NCBI GenBank assembly: GCA_002007465.1
Contig: LNAC01000164.1
Span: 1,241,924 to 1,305,923 of the forward strand
Source: Ailurus styani
Lineage: Eukaryota > Chordata > Mammalia > Carnivora > Ailuridae
DNA: 64,000 bases
Reading direction: 5' to 3'
Shown here: positions 1 to 12,102 of the stretch, piece after piece
Position numbering within the stretch: the stretch's first letter is position 1
How the letters are laid out: each line of letters begins with the position of its first letter
Notes under the pieces: generated by a model
Databases searched by the model: none
What the model was told of the DNA's origin: nothing
The model's input: the letters and a program-made list of their open reading frames with translations, nothing else
Position numbers and translations under genes: made by a program

Positions 1-186
1 CTGATGGTTACCAGTGGGGAGGTGAGTGGGGGGATAGCTTAGCTGGGTGATGGGGATTAAAGAGTGCACTTGCTGTGATGAGCATTGGGTGTTGTATGGA
101 AGTGTTCAATCACTATATTGTACACCTAAAACTAACATAACACTGTATGTTAACTAATTAGAATTTAAATAAAGACTTAAATAAAA
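1..186 (+). repeat. L1 3' end (carnivore L1 3' UTR)
   Basis: The stretch reads as the 3' UTR of a carnivore L1: a 'gatgagcattgggtgttgta' block, then 'attgtacacctaaaac', 'tatgttaactaattagaatt' and a short A-rich end. The same block occurs reversed at about 9640-9700. The rest of the element lies left of the window. Confidence 0.75.
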
Positions 187-386
187 GGGGTCCCTGGCTG
201 GCTCAGTTGGTTAAACGGCTGCCTTTGCCTCAGGTCATCCTGGAGTCCATGGATTGAGCCCCACACCCCGCATTGGGCTCTGGTCAGAGGGAGTCCACTT
301 CTCCCTCTGCCCCTCATCCTACTCATGCGTCCTCACTCTCTCTCTCAAATAAATAAATAACATCTTTTAAATTTTTTTTAAAAAAT
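187..386 (+). repeat. Can-SINE
   Basis: A tRNA-derived carnivore SINE with a diverged head (ccctggctggctcagttgg), a pyrimidine-rich centre and an AATAAATAAATAA tail. It is older than the copies with perfect target duplications found elsewhere in the window. Confidence 0.85.
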
Positions 387-1650
387 AAGAGAGGACAGAA
401 CCTGAAATCACATAAAATGCCCAATCAAAGCATAGAGAAGGCAGAGAGGGGAGGCAAGATGGCAGCAGAATAGGGGACCTCATTTTATCTGGTCCCTCAA
501 ATTTAGTTGGATATCTATGAAACCATTCTGAACACACATGAATTCAGCCTGAGATGTAAGAAAATATATCTGGAATTCTACAAGCAGAAAAACAACTGCT
601 TTTGCAAGGTAGGAGGTGCAGAACTGTGAATCTGTGGAGAAATATCAGAAGATAAACAGGAGGGGGGAGGCAGCCTCCATAAGCCAACTACTAGAAAGTG
701 ATATAAGGCAGGAGCACAAAATCAGAACCCTTAGCAATCTGCTCCAGTGAGAAACATCCCTTTCTGAAAGGGGTAAGGGGGATGAAAGGAACAGAATTCT
801 AGGTGGGTCACTGTGGTCTCAGATCCCAGGAGACACACAAAGAATGGGAGTGCCTGATCCGATAGACTGCCCAAACAGTGGAGCAGGGAAACTCATTATG
901 GCCAGTGGGCCCAGAATGAACTCTCAGCTCCAGTGGCCATAAATATGAGCAGGGAAGGTAGGGCGACCACTCTTTGCCTGAGCACCCTGAAAAGGACTGG
1001 AATGTGCAGGCTGTTTAAAATCCCCTGGGAGAGAGGAAACAGCTGCACCCACATTAAGCAACAGCCCTCAGGGTGACAGTGGCCCATGAAAGGACAGTAG
1101 GAGGGCACCCAGCCATGATGTGGGAGCAGTGGTGCAGAGTGCATCCCACGAGCCCACAACCACTAAATGTGGCTCTCAGGCCTGGGAAATCCCCCCCTCC
1201 CAGGGAGAACTGCAGTGGAGGCGAACTGCGAGAATCTTCAGGTTTGGTGCACACAGAAGTGGAGATGGTTTGATCTGGAGGGTTTATTGAAGAAGGGGGA
1301 CTGTGATCTTGTGGCTCTGGGCCAGAGATCCCAGCACAGCCATTTTCGCCTTGACCCTCTAATGACGTGTGGAAATCCAGGGAACAAAAGCCACACAGAG
1401 GACCAGTTCACCTTGAGCCCAACCCCCTAAGGCCCCCAACTCTGCCCAGGCCTGAAAATAGAATAGTAGGCCCCTCCCCCAGAGGACAGACTAGAAGAAC
1501 AGGTGAATGAGGAGCTTATAGATCTCACAGGACTGTAAAACTCCAGGGCCAGGGGAAAATAATATATTGAGCTCAAGGTGTTTCCTTATGACTCATTCAG
1601 TCTAAAATTTTACATTTTTAAAACCTTTTCCCTGTTTCAATTAGATTCTG

Positions 1651-1838
1651 TTATTTAATTTACTTAATTTATTTATTTGTCAGAGAGAGAAAGAGTACAA
1701 GCAGGGGGAGTGGCAGGCAGAAGAAGAAGCAGGGTCCCACTGAGGAAGGAGCCTGGTATGGGACTTGATTCCAGGACCCCAGGATCATGACTTGAGCAGA
1801 AGGCAGATGCTTAACGAACTGAGCCATTCAGATGTCCC
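1651..1838 (-). repeat. Can-SINE inside L1 leader
   Basis: An antisense carnivore SINE. Its T-rich side is at 1651-1680, followed by 'cagagagagaaagagtacaagcag' type sequence, and its head (gagccattcagatgtccct) is on the right. The imperfect flanking repeat 'caattagatt'/'caactagatt' suggests an old insertion. Confidence 0.8.
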
Positions 1839-1944
1839 TCAACTAGATTATTTTACCAATTTATGTTTTTAAGTCACTTTTTAACCTTTTTTTCACATCT
1901 ACATTTTATAGATTTATCTCATTCTAGTCCTTTTTTCACTCTAT

Positions 1945-1954
1945 TATATATATA

Positions 1955-1986
<32 letters not shown>

Positions 1987-1990
1987 AAAT

Positions 1991-2028
<38 letters not shown>
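1945..2028. repeat. TA/TG/CA compound microsatellite
   Basis: Runs of TA, then TG, TA again and about 20 CA units lie back to back. The long open frames drawn across it are low-complexity artefacts. Confidence 0.95.
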
Positions 2029-2031
<3 letters not shown>

Positions 2032-3352
2032 TGTTTTCTTTGCAATTTTGGGATGTAATGCCTTCTAATAAGGAGGCCAAAATTAAATCAGGAACAAGTA
2101 AATCATCCTGCTTTGTCCACCCTGTGAGATTAGAGTCTCCCACACACATACACCTTTTTTTATTGTTGTGTTCATTTTGGCTTTGCTTGCTTTTCTGTGG
2201 TGGCTTCCAACAACTTCGAAGTTTTTCTAGGGTGCATTTTGCCTGGGCTGGGGTCGATATTTTAGACTCTATTCATTTGCTTACCCATCCTTACTTGGAC
2301 AAAATGACTAGGAGGATAAACTCACACCAAGGAAAGAACCAGAGGCAATGTTCTCAGCCACAGAATATAAGCAAGATGTCAGAGATAGAATTCAGGATAG
2401 CAATTATAAAGTTAACAGCTAGGCTTGAAAAAGGAATAAATGACAATACAGAATCTCTATGGGTGGAAATGAGATCTAATCAGGCTGAACTTAAAAATGC
2501 TATGAATGAGATGCAGTCTAAATTGGATGCTCTAACAGCTAGGGTCAATGAGGCAGAAGAGAGAATAAGTGATCTAGAGGAAGGTTGATGGAAAGGAAGA
2601 AAGTTGAGTAAAAGAGAAAAACATTAATACCCCATAAAGAAAGGCTTTGAGAATTTAACAATGCATTGAAAAGAACCAATGTCAGAATCATTGGGATCCA
2701 AGAAAGGGTGGAAAGAGTAAGAGAGCTAGAAGGTATACTTGCACAAATAATAAGAACTCCCCTAGTCTGGGGAAGGAAACAAGCATTCGGGTTCAAGAAG
2801 CAGAGAGGACCCCTCCCAAAATCAATAAAAACAGATCAAAACCTCTGCATAGAATAGTGAAGCTTACAAATCTTAGAACCAAAGAAGCTATCCTGAGAGC
2901 AGCTAGGAAGAGGAGATTCCTCACATATGGAGGAAGGAACATCAGAATAACATCAGACCTAACCACAGAAACCAGGCAAGCCAGAAAAGGCTGGCAAGAT
3001 ATATTCAATGTACTAAATGAGAAGAACACCCAGCCAAGAATACTTCATCCAGCAAGGCTGTCATTGAGAATAGAAGGAGAGGTAAAGAGTTTCCAGGACA
3101 GAGAGAAACTGAAAGAATATGTGACTCACCAAGCCAGGCCTGCAAGAAATATTGGGGGGGGTCCTATAAACACAGAGAGACCCCAAGAGTCACATAGACC
3201 AGAAAGTAACAGAGATAATCTACAGAAATAGGGACTTTGCAGGCAATACAATGGCACTAAATTCCTATTTTTTAATACTCTGAATGTAAATGGGCTGAAT
3301 GCTCCAATCAAAAAACATAGGATATCGGATTGGATAAAAAAGCAGGACCCAG

Positions 3353-3559
3353 GGTGCCTGGGTGGCTCAGTGGGTTAAAGCCTCTGCTTCAGCTCAGGTC
3401 ATGATCTCAGGGTCCTGGGATCGAGGCCCGCATCGGACTCTCTGCTCAGCAGGGAGCCTGCTTCCTCCTCTCTCTCCTCTCTCTGCCTGCCTCTCAGCCT
3501 ACTTGTGATCTCTCTCTCTCTCTCTATCAAATAAATAAACAAAATCTTTAAAAAAAAAG
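3353..3559 (+). repeat. Young Can-SINE in L1
   Basis: A full-length carnivore SINE with CT-rich centre and A tail. It is flanked by the duplication 'aaaaagcaggaccca', which shows a clean target-primed insertion into the L1 ORF2 region. Confidence 0.92.
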
Positions 3560-4509
3560 CAGGACCCATCCGTATGCTGTCTACAAAAGACTCATTTTGA
3601 ACCTAAAGATACCTCCTGATTGAAGTAGCAATCCTCATATCAGACAAATTAGATTTTAAACCAAAAACTGTAGTAAGAGATGTAGAGGGACACTATATCA
3701 TACTCAAATGGTCTATCCAATAAGATCTAACAATTGTAAATACCTATGCCCCAACGTAGGAGCAGCCAATTTATATAAATCAATTAATAGCCAAAGTAAA
3801 GAAACGTATTGACAATAATATATTAATGGCAGGGGACTTCAACACCCCACCCACAACAATGGAGAGATAATCTAAGCAGAAGATCAACAAAGAAATGAGG
3901 GCTTTGAATGACACACTGGACCAATGGACTTCACAGATATATACAGAATATTCCATCCTAAAACAACAGAATACTCATTCTTCTCAAGTGCACGTGCAAC
4001 TTTCTCTAGAATAGATCACATACTGGGTCACAAATCAGGTCTCAAATACCAAAAGATTGAGATCATTCCCTGCATATTTTCAGACCACAATGCTTTGAAA
4101 CTGGAACTCAATCACAAGAAGAAATTTGGAAGGAACTCAAACACTTGAAAATTAAAGAGCATCCTGCTAAAGAATGCATGGGTCAACCAGGAAATTAAAG
4201 AACTTAAACAATTCATATAAACTAATAAAAATGAAAACACATCGATTCAAAACTTATAGGATACTTCAAAGGCAGTCCTAAGAGGAAAGTACACAGCAGT
4301 CCAAGCTCCTCTCAAAAAATTGGAAAAACACCAAATACACAAGCTAACCTTACACTTAAAAGACCTGGAGAAAGAACAGCAAATACAGCCTAAACCAAGC
4401 AGGAGAAGAGAAATAACAAAGATGAACAGTAGAACAGATCAACAAAAGTAGAAGCTTGTTCTTTGAAAGAATTAATAAGATCAATAAACCTCTGACCAGA
4501 CTTATCAAA

Positions 4510-4510
4510 A

Positions 4511-4541
<31 letters not shown>

Positions 4542-4545
4542 GAGA
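4510..4545. repeat. GA microsatellite
   Basis: A nearly pure (GA)n run of about 35 bases within the decayed L1 ORF2. Confidence 0.9.
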
Positions 4546-6297
4546 AAGGACCCAAATAAATAAAATCATGAATGAAAGGGGTGAGATCACAACCAATACT
4601 AAGGAAATATAGGTAACTGTTAGAACATATTATGAGCAACTATATGCCAATAAATTAGGCAATCTGGAAGAAATGGATGCATTCCTGGAAACTCATAAAC
4701 TACCAGACTAAAACAGGAAGAGGTAGAACATCTGAACAGACCAATAACTGGCACGGGAATTGATGCAGTAATCAAAACCCTTCAAAAACAAATAAAACAA
4801 ACAAGCAAACAAAAAACAAGAGTCCGGGGCCAGATGGCTTCCCAGGGAATTCTACCAAACATTTAAAGAAGAAATGATACATATTCTACTGAAGCTGTTT
4901 CAAAAAATAAAAATGGAAGGAAAACTTCCAAACTCTTTCTATGAGGCCAGCATTACTTTGATCCCAAAACCAGACAAAGACTCCATCAAAAAGGAGAATT
5001 ACAGACCAATATCCCTGATGAACATGAATGCCAAAATATTCACCAAGATCCTAGCCAATAGGATCCAACAGTAGATTAAGAGGATTATTTACCACTACCA
5101 GGTGGGATTTATTCCTGGGGTGAAAGGGTGGTTCCAGAAGGTGATACTGGAAGACCTAGCTAATACAGTAAGACAAGGAAAGGAAATAAAATGTATATAT
5201 TTTGGTAAGGAAGAAATATTATCTGTTTGCAGATGATATGATTGTCTATGTAGAAAATCCCAAAGAATCAACAAAAAACTTCTGAAACCAGTAAGAAACT
5301 ATAGCCAAGATACAAAGTTAATACATAAAAGTCAACTGCTCTTCTATATAACAGCAGTGAACAACTGGAATTTGAAATGTAAAACTTAATACCATTTATA
5401 TTAGCACCAAAATAACTGAAATACATAGGTATAAATTTAACAAAATATTTAAAATATAGCTGGAAAATCCCAAAGTATGTGGAGATTAAACAACAGAACT
5501 CTAAATAACATATGAATCAAATAATAAAGAGTCACAGAATAAATTTTTAAATACATTGAACTAAATGAAAATGAAAATATTACACAGTAAAGTTTGTGGT
5601 ATGTAAAGAATCTATATGAGGAAAACTACAAAACTCTGATGAAAGAAATCAAAGGGTATCTACATAAATGAAGAGATATTTTATATTCATTGAAAAGAAG
5701 ATTCAATATTATTAAGATGTCTATTCTTCCTAAATTGAATCTATTGATCTATAGATGCAATGCAATTCCAAAAAAATTCCCAGCAAATTATTTTGTGTAT
5801 ACTGACAAACTGATTCTAAAGTTTATATGGAAAGGCAAAAAACCCAGGGTAGCCAACACAATACTGAGGAAAAACAAAGAGGATTGATACTAGCTTATTT
5901 TAAGACTTATCATATAATGCTACAGTGTTCAAGACAGCACGGTATTGTCTGAAGAATAGAAAAATAAATCCGTGGAACAGAATAGAAAGCTTAGAAATAG
6001 ACCCACACTAATATAGTTAACTGAGGTAACAAAGGCAAATCAACAGAGTTGGGGATCTTTGTAGCAAATGTCCATGCTGGAGCAACTAGACATCCAAATG
6101 TAAACAAACAAAAAGAATATAGATGCAGACCTTACTCCTCTCACAAAAATTCTCAGAATGAATCAATAGATTTAAATGTAAAATGCAAAATTATAGAAGT
6201 TCTACACAATAACATAGTAAAATTTAAGCAACCTTGGGTTTGGTGACCATGTTTTAGATAGAACACCAAAAGCACAATATACAAAAAAAGAAATTGA

Positions 6298-6477
6298 TGG
6301 GACACCTGGGTGGCTCAGTCCATTAGGTGTCTGCCTTCAGCTCAGGTCATGATCCCAGGGTGCTGGGATCAAGTCCCACATTGGGCTCCTTGCTCAGCCT
6401 GCTTCTTTCTCTGCCTGCCACTCCCCCTGCTTGTGCACGCTCTCTCTTTGACAAATACATAAATTTTAAAAAGAAAA
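6298..6477 (+). repeat. Can-SINE in L1 3' ORF2
   Basis: A carnivore SINE with the head 'acctgggtggctcag' and a short A-rich tail. It is bracketed by 'aaattgatgg' on both sides. Confidence 0.85.
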
Positions 6478-6623
6478 AAATTGATGGACTTCATTAAAAT
6501 TAAAGACATCTGCTCTATGAGAGACACTGTTAAGAGGATGGAACTATAAGACGCAGACTGGGAGAAAATGTTTGCAAAATATTTATCTAACTTAAAAAAC
6601 AAAACTTGTATCCAAAATATATG

Positions 6624-7152
6624 CTAGAGATTGAATGTCTCTGTCCCCCCAGATTCAAATACTGAATTCCTAACTCCCAACGGTGATGGTATTATGAGGT
6701 GGGGTTTTTGGGAGACTCCACCCTCAAAAACAAGATTAGTGCCCTTATAAAGGAAACCTCACAAAGCTCCCTAATCCCATACCATCATGTGAATAGATGG
6801 CAATCCATGAACCAGGAAGCCTTCATCAACCACAACTCTGCCAGTACCATGAGCCTAAACTCCAGACCTATAAGAAATAAATTTCTGGGGACGTCTGGGT
6901 GGCTCAGTCATTGGGTGTCTGCTTTCAGCTCAGGTCATGATCCCAGGATCCTGGGTTGGGGGCCCTCATTGGGCACCCTGTTCAGTGGGAAGCCTGCTTC
7001 TCCCTCTCCCACTCCCCTGCTTGTGTTCCCTCTCTCACTGTGTCTCTGTCAAATAAATAAAATCTTTTTTAAAAACTTACTAAAAAAATAAATTTATTTT
7101 GCTTACAAGTCACTATTCTATGGCATTTTGCTATAGCAGCCCAAACACATAA
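6624..7152 (+). mobile_element. Solo LTR, MaLR/MLT1-like
   Basis: It starts 'tgctagagattgaatgtct' and carries the classic MaLR-type blocks 'gtgatggtattatgaggtgg' and 'attagtgcccttataaagg'. It ends near 'tatagcagcccaaacaca'. There is no internal retroviral sequence beside it, so it is a solo LTR. It splits the surrounding L1, which resumes at about 7153. A SINE sits inside at 6888-7086. The family name is from memory of the consensus and should be treated as approximate. Confidence 0.6.
6888..7086 (+). repeat. Can-SINE inside the LTR
   Basis: A carnivore SINE (gtctgggtggctcagtcatt, AAATAAATAAAATC tail). It is flanked by 'aataaattt' copies, the polyadenylation-like part of the LTR. Confidence 0.85.
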
Positions 7153-7673
7153 AGATCATATACAAAGAACTCTTAAAACTCAATATAATGAACTCAGTTT
7201 AAAAATGGACCAAAGATCAAAACACACATCTCTCACCAAAAAAAGATATACAAATGGCCAAGAACAACAACAAAAAGAGCATATGAAAAGATGTTCACCA
7301 TCACAAGGTATTCAGGAACTGAAAGTTAAAACAATGAGATATCACTATACACCAATCAGGGTGACCAAAATCCAAAACACTGATAATACCAAATGCTGCC
7401 AAGGATATGGAGCAACAGGAAGTCTCATTCATTGTTGGTGAGAACACCACCACCTTGTAAAACATTTTGGCAGTTATTCAGAAAACTAACCATAGGCTTA
7501 CCATATGATCCAGCAATTGTGGTTCTAGATACTTACCTAATAAGTTGAAAACTTTGTCCACAAAAAAAACTGCATATAAATACTTATGGTAGCTTATTCA
7601 AAATGGTCCAAAATTGAAAGCAATCTAGATATCTTTCAATAAATGAGTGGATAAACAATGCATGGTACATTGG
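7153..7673 (+). mobile_element. L1 continuation: end of ORF2 and 3' UTR
   Basis: This is the end of ORF2 plus the start of the 3' UTR. It contains 'gatatacaaatggccaag', 'gagatatcactatacacc', 'catatgatccagcaatt' and 'gtggataaacaatgcatggt', all standard L1 3' landmarks. It is read as the continuation of the L1 split by the LTR. The L1 3' UTR resumes at about 12961, after Tigger1. Confidence 0.7.
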
Positions 7674-8057
7674 TAGAATACCTTGAAAATATTGTGGGTT
7701 TGGTTCCAGACCACCACAATAAAGTGAGTGAAATGAATTTTCTGATTCCCCAGTGCATATAAGTTATACTTATATTAAACTATAGTCTAAATGTGCAATA
7801 GCATTATATCTAAAAAACAATGTACATATCTTAATGTAAATATACTTCATTGCAAAAAATGCTAATCATCATCTGAGCTTTCACCAAATTATAATCTTTT
7901 TTGCTGGTGGAACATCTTGCCTCAATGATGGCTGCTGACTGATTAGAACAGTGGTTGCTGAGGGCTGGCAAATTTCTGAAAATAAGACAATGGTGAAGTT
8001 TGTTCCATCAATGGACTCTTCCTTTCACAAGGATTTCTCTGTAGTATGTGATGCTGT

Positions 8058-8257
8058 TTTTTAAAGAGTTAATTATTTATTTATTTATTTATTTGAGTTG
8101 GTGGGGGAAGAAGCAGGTGGAGGAGAGACAGAATCCCAAGCAGACTCCCCACTGTGCACGGAACCTGATGCAGGACTCAGTTCCACTACTGTGAGATCAT
8201 GATCTGAGCCAAAATCAAGAGTCAGATGCTTAACCAATTGAGCCACCCAGGGGCCCC
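8058..8257 (-). repeat. Can-SINE in Tigger1
   Basis: An antisense carnivore SINE flanked by the duplicated target 'atgtgatgctgttt', which belongs to the Tigger1 sequence. Confidence 0.9.
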
Positions 8258-8501
8258 ACATGTGATGCTGTTTGATACCATTTTACCCAGGAACTTCTTT
8301 CAAAATTGGAGTCAATAAGTTGATCCTCTCAAACCCTGCCACTGCTTTATCAACTAAGTTTATGTAACATTCTAATGTTTTGTTGTCATTTGAACAATTT
8401 TCACAGCATTTTCACTGGGAGTAGTTTCCATCTTAAGAAACCACTTTCTTTGCTCATCCATAAGAAGCAACCATCAAAATTTTATCAAGAGATTGTGCCA
8501 A

Positions 8502-8696
8502 GGGCGCCTGGGTGGCTCAGTGGGTTAAAGCCTCTGCCTTCGGCTCAGGTCATGATCTCAGGGTCCTGGGATCGAGGCCCGCATTGGGCTCCCTGCTCAG
8601 TGGGGAGCCTGCTTCCCCCTCTCTCTCTGCCTGCCTCTCTGCCTACTTGTGATCTGATCTCTCTGTGTCAAATAAATAAATAAAACCTTAAAAAAA
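8502..8696 (+). repeat. Young Can-SINE in Tigger1
   Basis: A full-length SINE close to the young consensus (gggcgcctgggtggctcagt). It is flanked by a perfect duplication 'agagattgtgccaa' at 8488-8501 and 8697-8710. Confidence 0.95.
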
Positions 8697-9351
8697 AGAG
8701 ATTGTGCCAATTCAGTAACTCCTTCAGGCTCCACTTCTCATTCTAATTCTCTTGTGATTGCCATCACATTTGCAGTCATTTCTTGCACTGAAGTACCCCT
8801 CAAAGTCAGCCATGAAGGTTGTAATCAGCTTCTTCAAAACCTCTGTTAATGTTGATAGTTTGACCTCTTCCCATGAATCCAAATGTTCTTAATGGCATCT
8901 AGAATGGTGAATCCTTTCCAGGTTTTCAATTTACTTTGCCCAGATCTATCCAAGGAATCGTCATCTGTGGCAGCTGTAACCTTACAAAATGTATTTCTTC
9001 AATAACAAGACTTGAAAGTCAAAATGACTCCTTGATCCATGGGCTTCAGAATGGATGCTGTGTCAGCAGGCATGAGAACAACATTAATTTCACTGTATAT
9101 CTCCATAAGAGTTCTTGGGTTATCAGGTGCATTGTCAGTGAGAAGCATTATTTTGAAAGGATCTTTTTTTCTGAGGAGTACATCTCAACAGTGGGATAAA
9201 ATATTCAGTAAACCATGTTGTAACCAGATGTGCTGTCATCCAGACTCTGTTATTCCACTTACAGAGCACAGGCAGAGTAGATTTACAATCATTCTTAAGG
9301 GCCCTCGGATTTTTGGAATTGTAAATGAGCACTGGCTTCAATTTAAATAAA

Positions 9352-9420
9352 AAAAAAAGAATGATGTACTATATGTTGGCTAATTGTATTTAAATAAATT
9401 TTTTTAAAAAGGAAAAAAAA
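9352..9420 (+). mobile_element. Very short L1 3' tail insertion
   Basis: About 70 bases resembling the last bases of a carnivore L1 (tatgttggctaattgtattt, then AAATAAA and poly-A) interrupt the Tigger1 sequence between 'cttcaatttaaa' and 'aaagtcaccagc'. It reads as an extremely 5'-truncated L1 insertion. Confidence 0.5.
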
Positions 9421-10198
9421 ATAAAGTCACCAGCTGCATTAAGACCTACTGAGAGAGTAAGGCAGTGCTTTGAAGCCAGGCATTGACTTCTCCTCTTTAG
9501 CTATGAAAGTGGCATCTTTTTCCAACAGAAGGCTATTTTGTCTACATTGAAAATATGTTCTTTTGTGTACCACCTTCATGAATTATCTTAGCAAGATCTT
9601 CTGGAAAACTTATTGCTTCAACTTGCACCATTTTTAAGTGTTTATTTAAATTCCAGTTAGTTAACATACAGTATAAGTTTAGGGTGTACAATATAGTGAT
9701 TCCACACTTCCTTAGAACACTGAATGCTCATGACAACTGGACTCCTTAATCCCCAATCACCCATTTAACCCATCCCCCCACCCACCTTCCCTCTGGTAGC
9801 CATCAGTCTGTTCTCTATAACTGAGTCTATTTCTTAATTTTCCTCTTTCTCCCTTTGCTTGCTTGTTTTGTTTCTTACTGCACATACAAGTGCAGTCATA
9901 TGGCATTTGTCTTCCTCTGGCTTATGTAGCTTACCCTAATACTCTCTAGCTCCATCCACATCACTGCAAATGGCAAGGTTTCATTCTTTTTATGGCTGAG
10001 TAATATTCCATTGTGTGTATATACCACATCTTCTTTATCTATTCATCAGTTGATGGACACTTGGCCTTTTTCCATAGTTTGACTATTACAGATAATGCTG
10101 CTATAAACATTGGGGTGCATGTATCCTTTTGAATTAGCATTTTCACATTCTTTAGATAAATTCTTAGTAGATCCAATGCCTGTATCATAGGGTATTTC

Positions 10199-10391
10199 TT
10201 TTTTTTTTTAAGATTTATTTATTTGAGAGAGAGGGAGCACACAAGCAGGGGGAGGGGCAGAGAGAGAGAGAGAGAGAGCAGATTCCCTGCTGAGTGTGGA
10301 GCCTAGCACAGGGCTCAATCTCATGATCCTGAGATCATGAACTGAGCTGAAACTAAGAGTCAGGTTATTCCTGACTGAGCCACCCAGGCAC
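10199..10391 (-). repeat. Can-SINE
   Basis: An antisense carnivore SINE with T-rich side at the left, a GAGA centre and 'gagccacccaggcac' at the right. It lies in the L1 3' UTR. Confidence 0.85.
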
Positions 10392-10393
<2 letters not shown>

Positions 10394-10425
<32 letters not shown>

Positions 10426-10442
10426 TATATATGTGTGTGTGT
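10394..10442. repeat. TA/CA/TG compound microsatellite
   Basis: TA, CA and TG runs form a short near-palindromic block between two antisense SINEs. Confidence 0.9.
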
Positions 10443-10449
10443 ATTGAAA

Positions 10450-10660
10450 AATATTTTTTTTTCAAGAGAGAGAGAGAGAGAGAGAAATGAGGGAGGGGCA
10501 AAGGGAGAGGGAGAGAGAAGGAGAGAAACTCCTAAGTGTTTCTCCTAAGTCTAACCTATGGTGGATCCTGACTTGGGGCTCAATCTTACAAACCTGAGAT
10601 CATGACCTGAGCCAAAATCAGGAGTCATAGTCTTAACCAACTGAGCCACCCAGATACCTC
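10450..10660 (-). repeat. Can-SINE
   Basis: A second, more diverged antisense carnivore SINE. It ends in 'gagccacccagatacctc' and contains a GAGA-rich tract at about 10465-10520. Confidence 0.8.
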
Positions 10661-11002
10661 AAACAATTCTTTTTGTTTTTGTTTTATTTTGTTTTGTTCT
10701 TTAACTTTTTGAGGAACCTCCATACTGTTTTCCAGAGTGGCTGCACCAGTTTGCATTCCCGCCAACAGTGAAAGAATGTTCCCCTTTCTCCACATCCTCG
10801 CCAACACCTGTTGTTTCTTGTGTTGTTGATTTTAGCCATTCTAACAGGTATGAGGTGATATCTCAATGTAGTTTTGATTTGTATTTCCGTGATGAGTAGT
10901 GATGTTGAGCATCTTTTCACGTGTCTGTTGGCCATCTGTATGTCTCCTGTGGAAAAATGTCTATTTATGTCCACTTGTACCTTTATGTCTTGGAGATGGC
11001 TT

Positions 11003-11207
11003 CTTTTTTTTTTTTAATTTTATTTATTCATTTGACACAGAGAGAGAGATTACAAGTAGGCAGAGAGGCAGGCAGAGAGAGAGGAGAGAGGAGGAAGCAG
11101 GCTCCCCGCTGAGCAGAGAGCCCGATGTGGGCCTCTATCCCAGGACCCTGGGATCATGACCTGAGCCGAAGGCAGCGGCTTTAACCCACTGAGCCACCCA
11201 GGTGCCC
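11003..11207 (-). repeat. Young Can-SINE in Tigger1
   Basis: An antisense full-length SINE. The Tigger1 target 'cttggagatggcttctt' is duplicated perfectly on both sides, one of the longest clean duplications in the window. Confidence 0.95.
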
Positions 11208-11787
11208 TTGGAGATGGCTTCTTAAACCTCATGAACCAACCTCTGCTAGTTTCAGAGTTTTCTTTTGCAGGTTCCTCACCTCTCTCAACCTTCACAGAAT
11301 TTAAGAAAGTTAAGGCCTTCCTCTGGATTAGGTTTTGGCTTAAGGGAATGTTGTAGCTGGTTTGATCTTCTATCTAGACCACTAAAACTTTCTCCGTATC
11401 AACAGGGCTGTTTCACTTTAACATTCATGTGTTCACTGGAATAGAACTTTCTGTAACTGACTGTGAACAATCAATTGAGATAACTCACTACCTTCAGACC
11501 ACCCTAGAATAGAACTTTCCATTTTCTTCAAGAATTATTCCTTTGCATTCACACACAACTTGGCTGTTTGGTGCAAGAGACCTACCTTTCAACCATTCTT
11601 GATTATCAACATGCCTTCCTTGCTAAGATTAGTCATTTTTAGCTTTACTTTTTTTGTTACTTAAACACTTAGAGGCCATTGTAGAGTTATTAACCACTAA
11701 ATTCAATATTAATAGGGAGCCCAAGGAGAGGGAGTGATGTGGGGGAACAGCCAATCAGTGGAGTAGTCAAGAACACACACAACACTG

Positions 11788-11992
11788 GGATGCCTGGGTG
11801 GCTCAGTCGGTTAAGCGGCTGCCTTAGGCTCGGATCATGATCCCAGAGTCCTGGGATCGAGTCCCACATCAGGCTCCTTGCTCAGCGGGGGAGCCCACTT
11901 CTCTCTCTGTCTCTGCCTGCCACTCTGCCAGCTTGTGCTCTCTCCCTCTCTTTCTGAGAAATAAATAAATAAAATCTTTAAAAAAAACCACA
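11788..11992 (+). repeat. Can-SINE in Tigger1
   Basis: A SINE with the older 'cagtcggttaagcggctgcc' head, flanked by 'cacacacaacac'-type target copies. Confidence 0.88.
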
Positions 11993-12025
11993 CACACAAC
12001 ATTTACTGATTAAGTTCATGGTTAT

Positions 12026-12100
12026 ATGTGTGTGTGTGTGTGTATGTATGTATATGTGTGTGTATATATAAAATTATATATATATATATATATATAATTT
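12026..12100. repeat. TG/TA microsatellite
   Basis: (TG)n with TATG variants, followed by (TA)n. Confidence 0.9.
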
Positions 12101-12102
12101 TT

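Larger units (their letters stand above)
450..6622 (+). mobile_element. L1 LINE, near full length, decayed
   Basis: It begins with a GC-richer leader starting near 'gaggcaagatggcagcag', typical of L1 5' ends. An ORF1 remnant follows at about 2303-3230, with a heptad-rich segment (SLWVEMRSNQAELKNAMNEM) and then a basic RNA-binding part. ORF2 pieces come next: endonuclease-like sequence at about 3750-4150 (RIDHILGH, FSDHNALKLEL), reverse-transcriptase-like sequence at about 4870-5070 ([25 protein letters not shown]), and 3' ORF2 at about 5690-6620. The frames carry stops and frameshifts throughout, so it is inactive. Part of 5100-5470 looks rearranged, so more than one L1 copy may be involved. 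SINEs interrupt it at 1651, 3353 and 6298. Confidence 0.8.
9640..10978 (-). mobile_element. 5'-truncated L1, minus strand, inside Tigger1
   Basis: Read on the minus strand this is the end of L1 ORF2 ([35 protein letters not shown] at about 10974-10684) followed by the 3' UTR. It finishes with 'tatgttaactaactggaatt' near 9650. It interrupts the Tigger1 sequence. Two SINE-like inserts and a TA/CA repeat lie within it. Confidence 0.8.

Noticed and set aside
1863..2588. A 241-codon open frame on the plus strand
   Set aside because: It runs through a TA/CA microsatellite and into L1 ORF1 remnants; it is not a host gene.
6624..7152. A possible endogenous retrovirus
   Set aside because: Only an LTR-like unit is present; no gag, pol or env sequence adjoins it.
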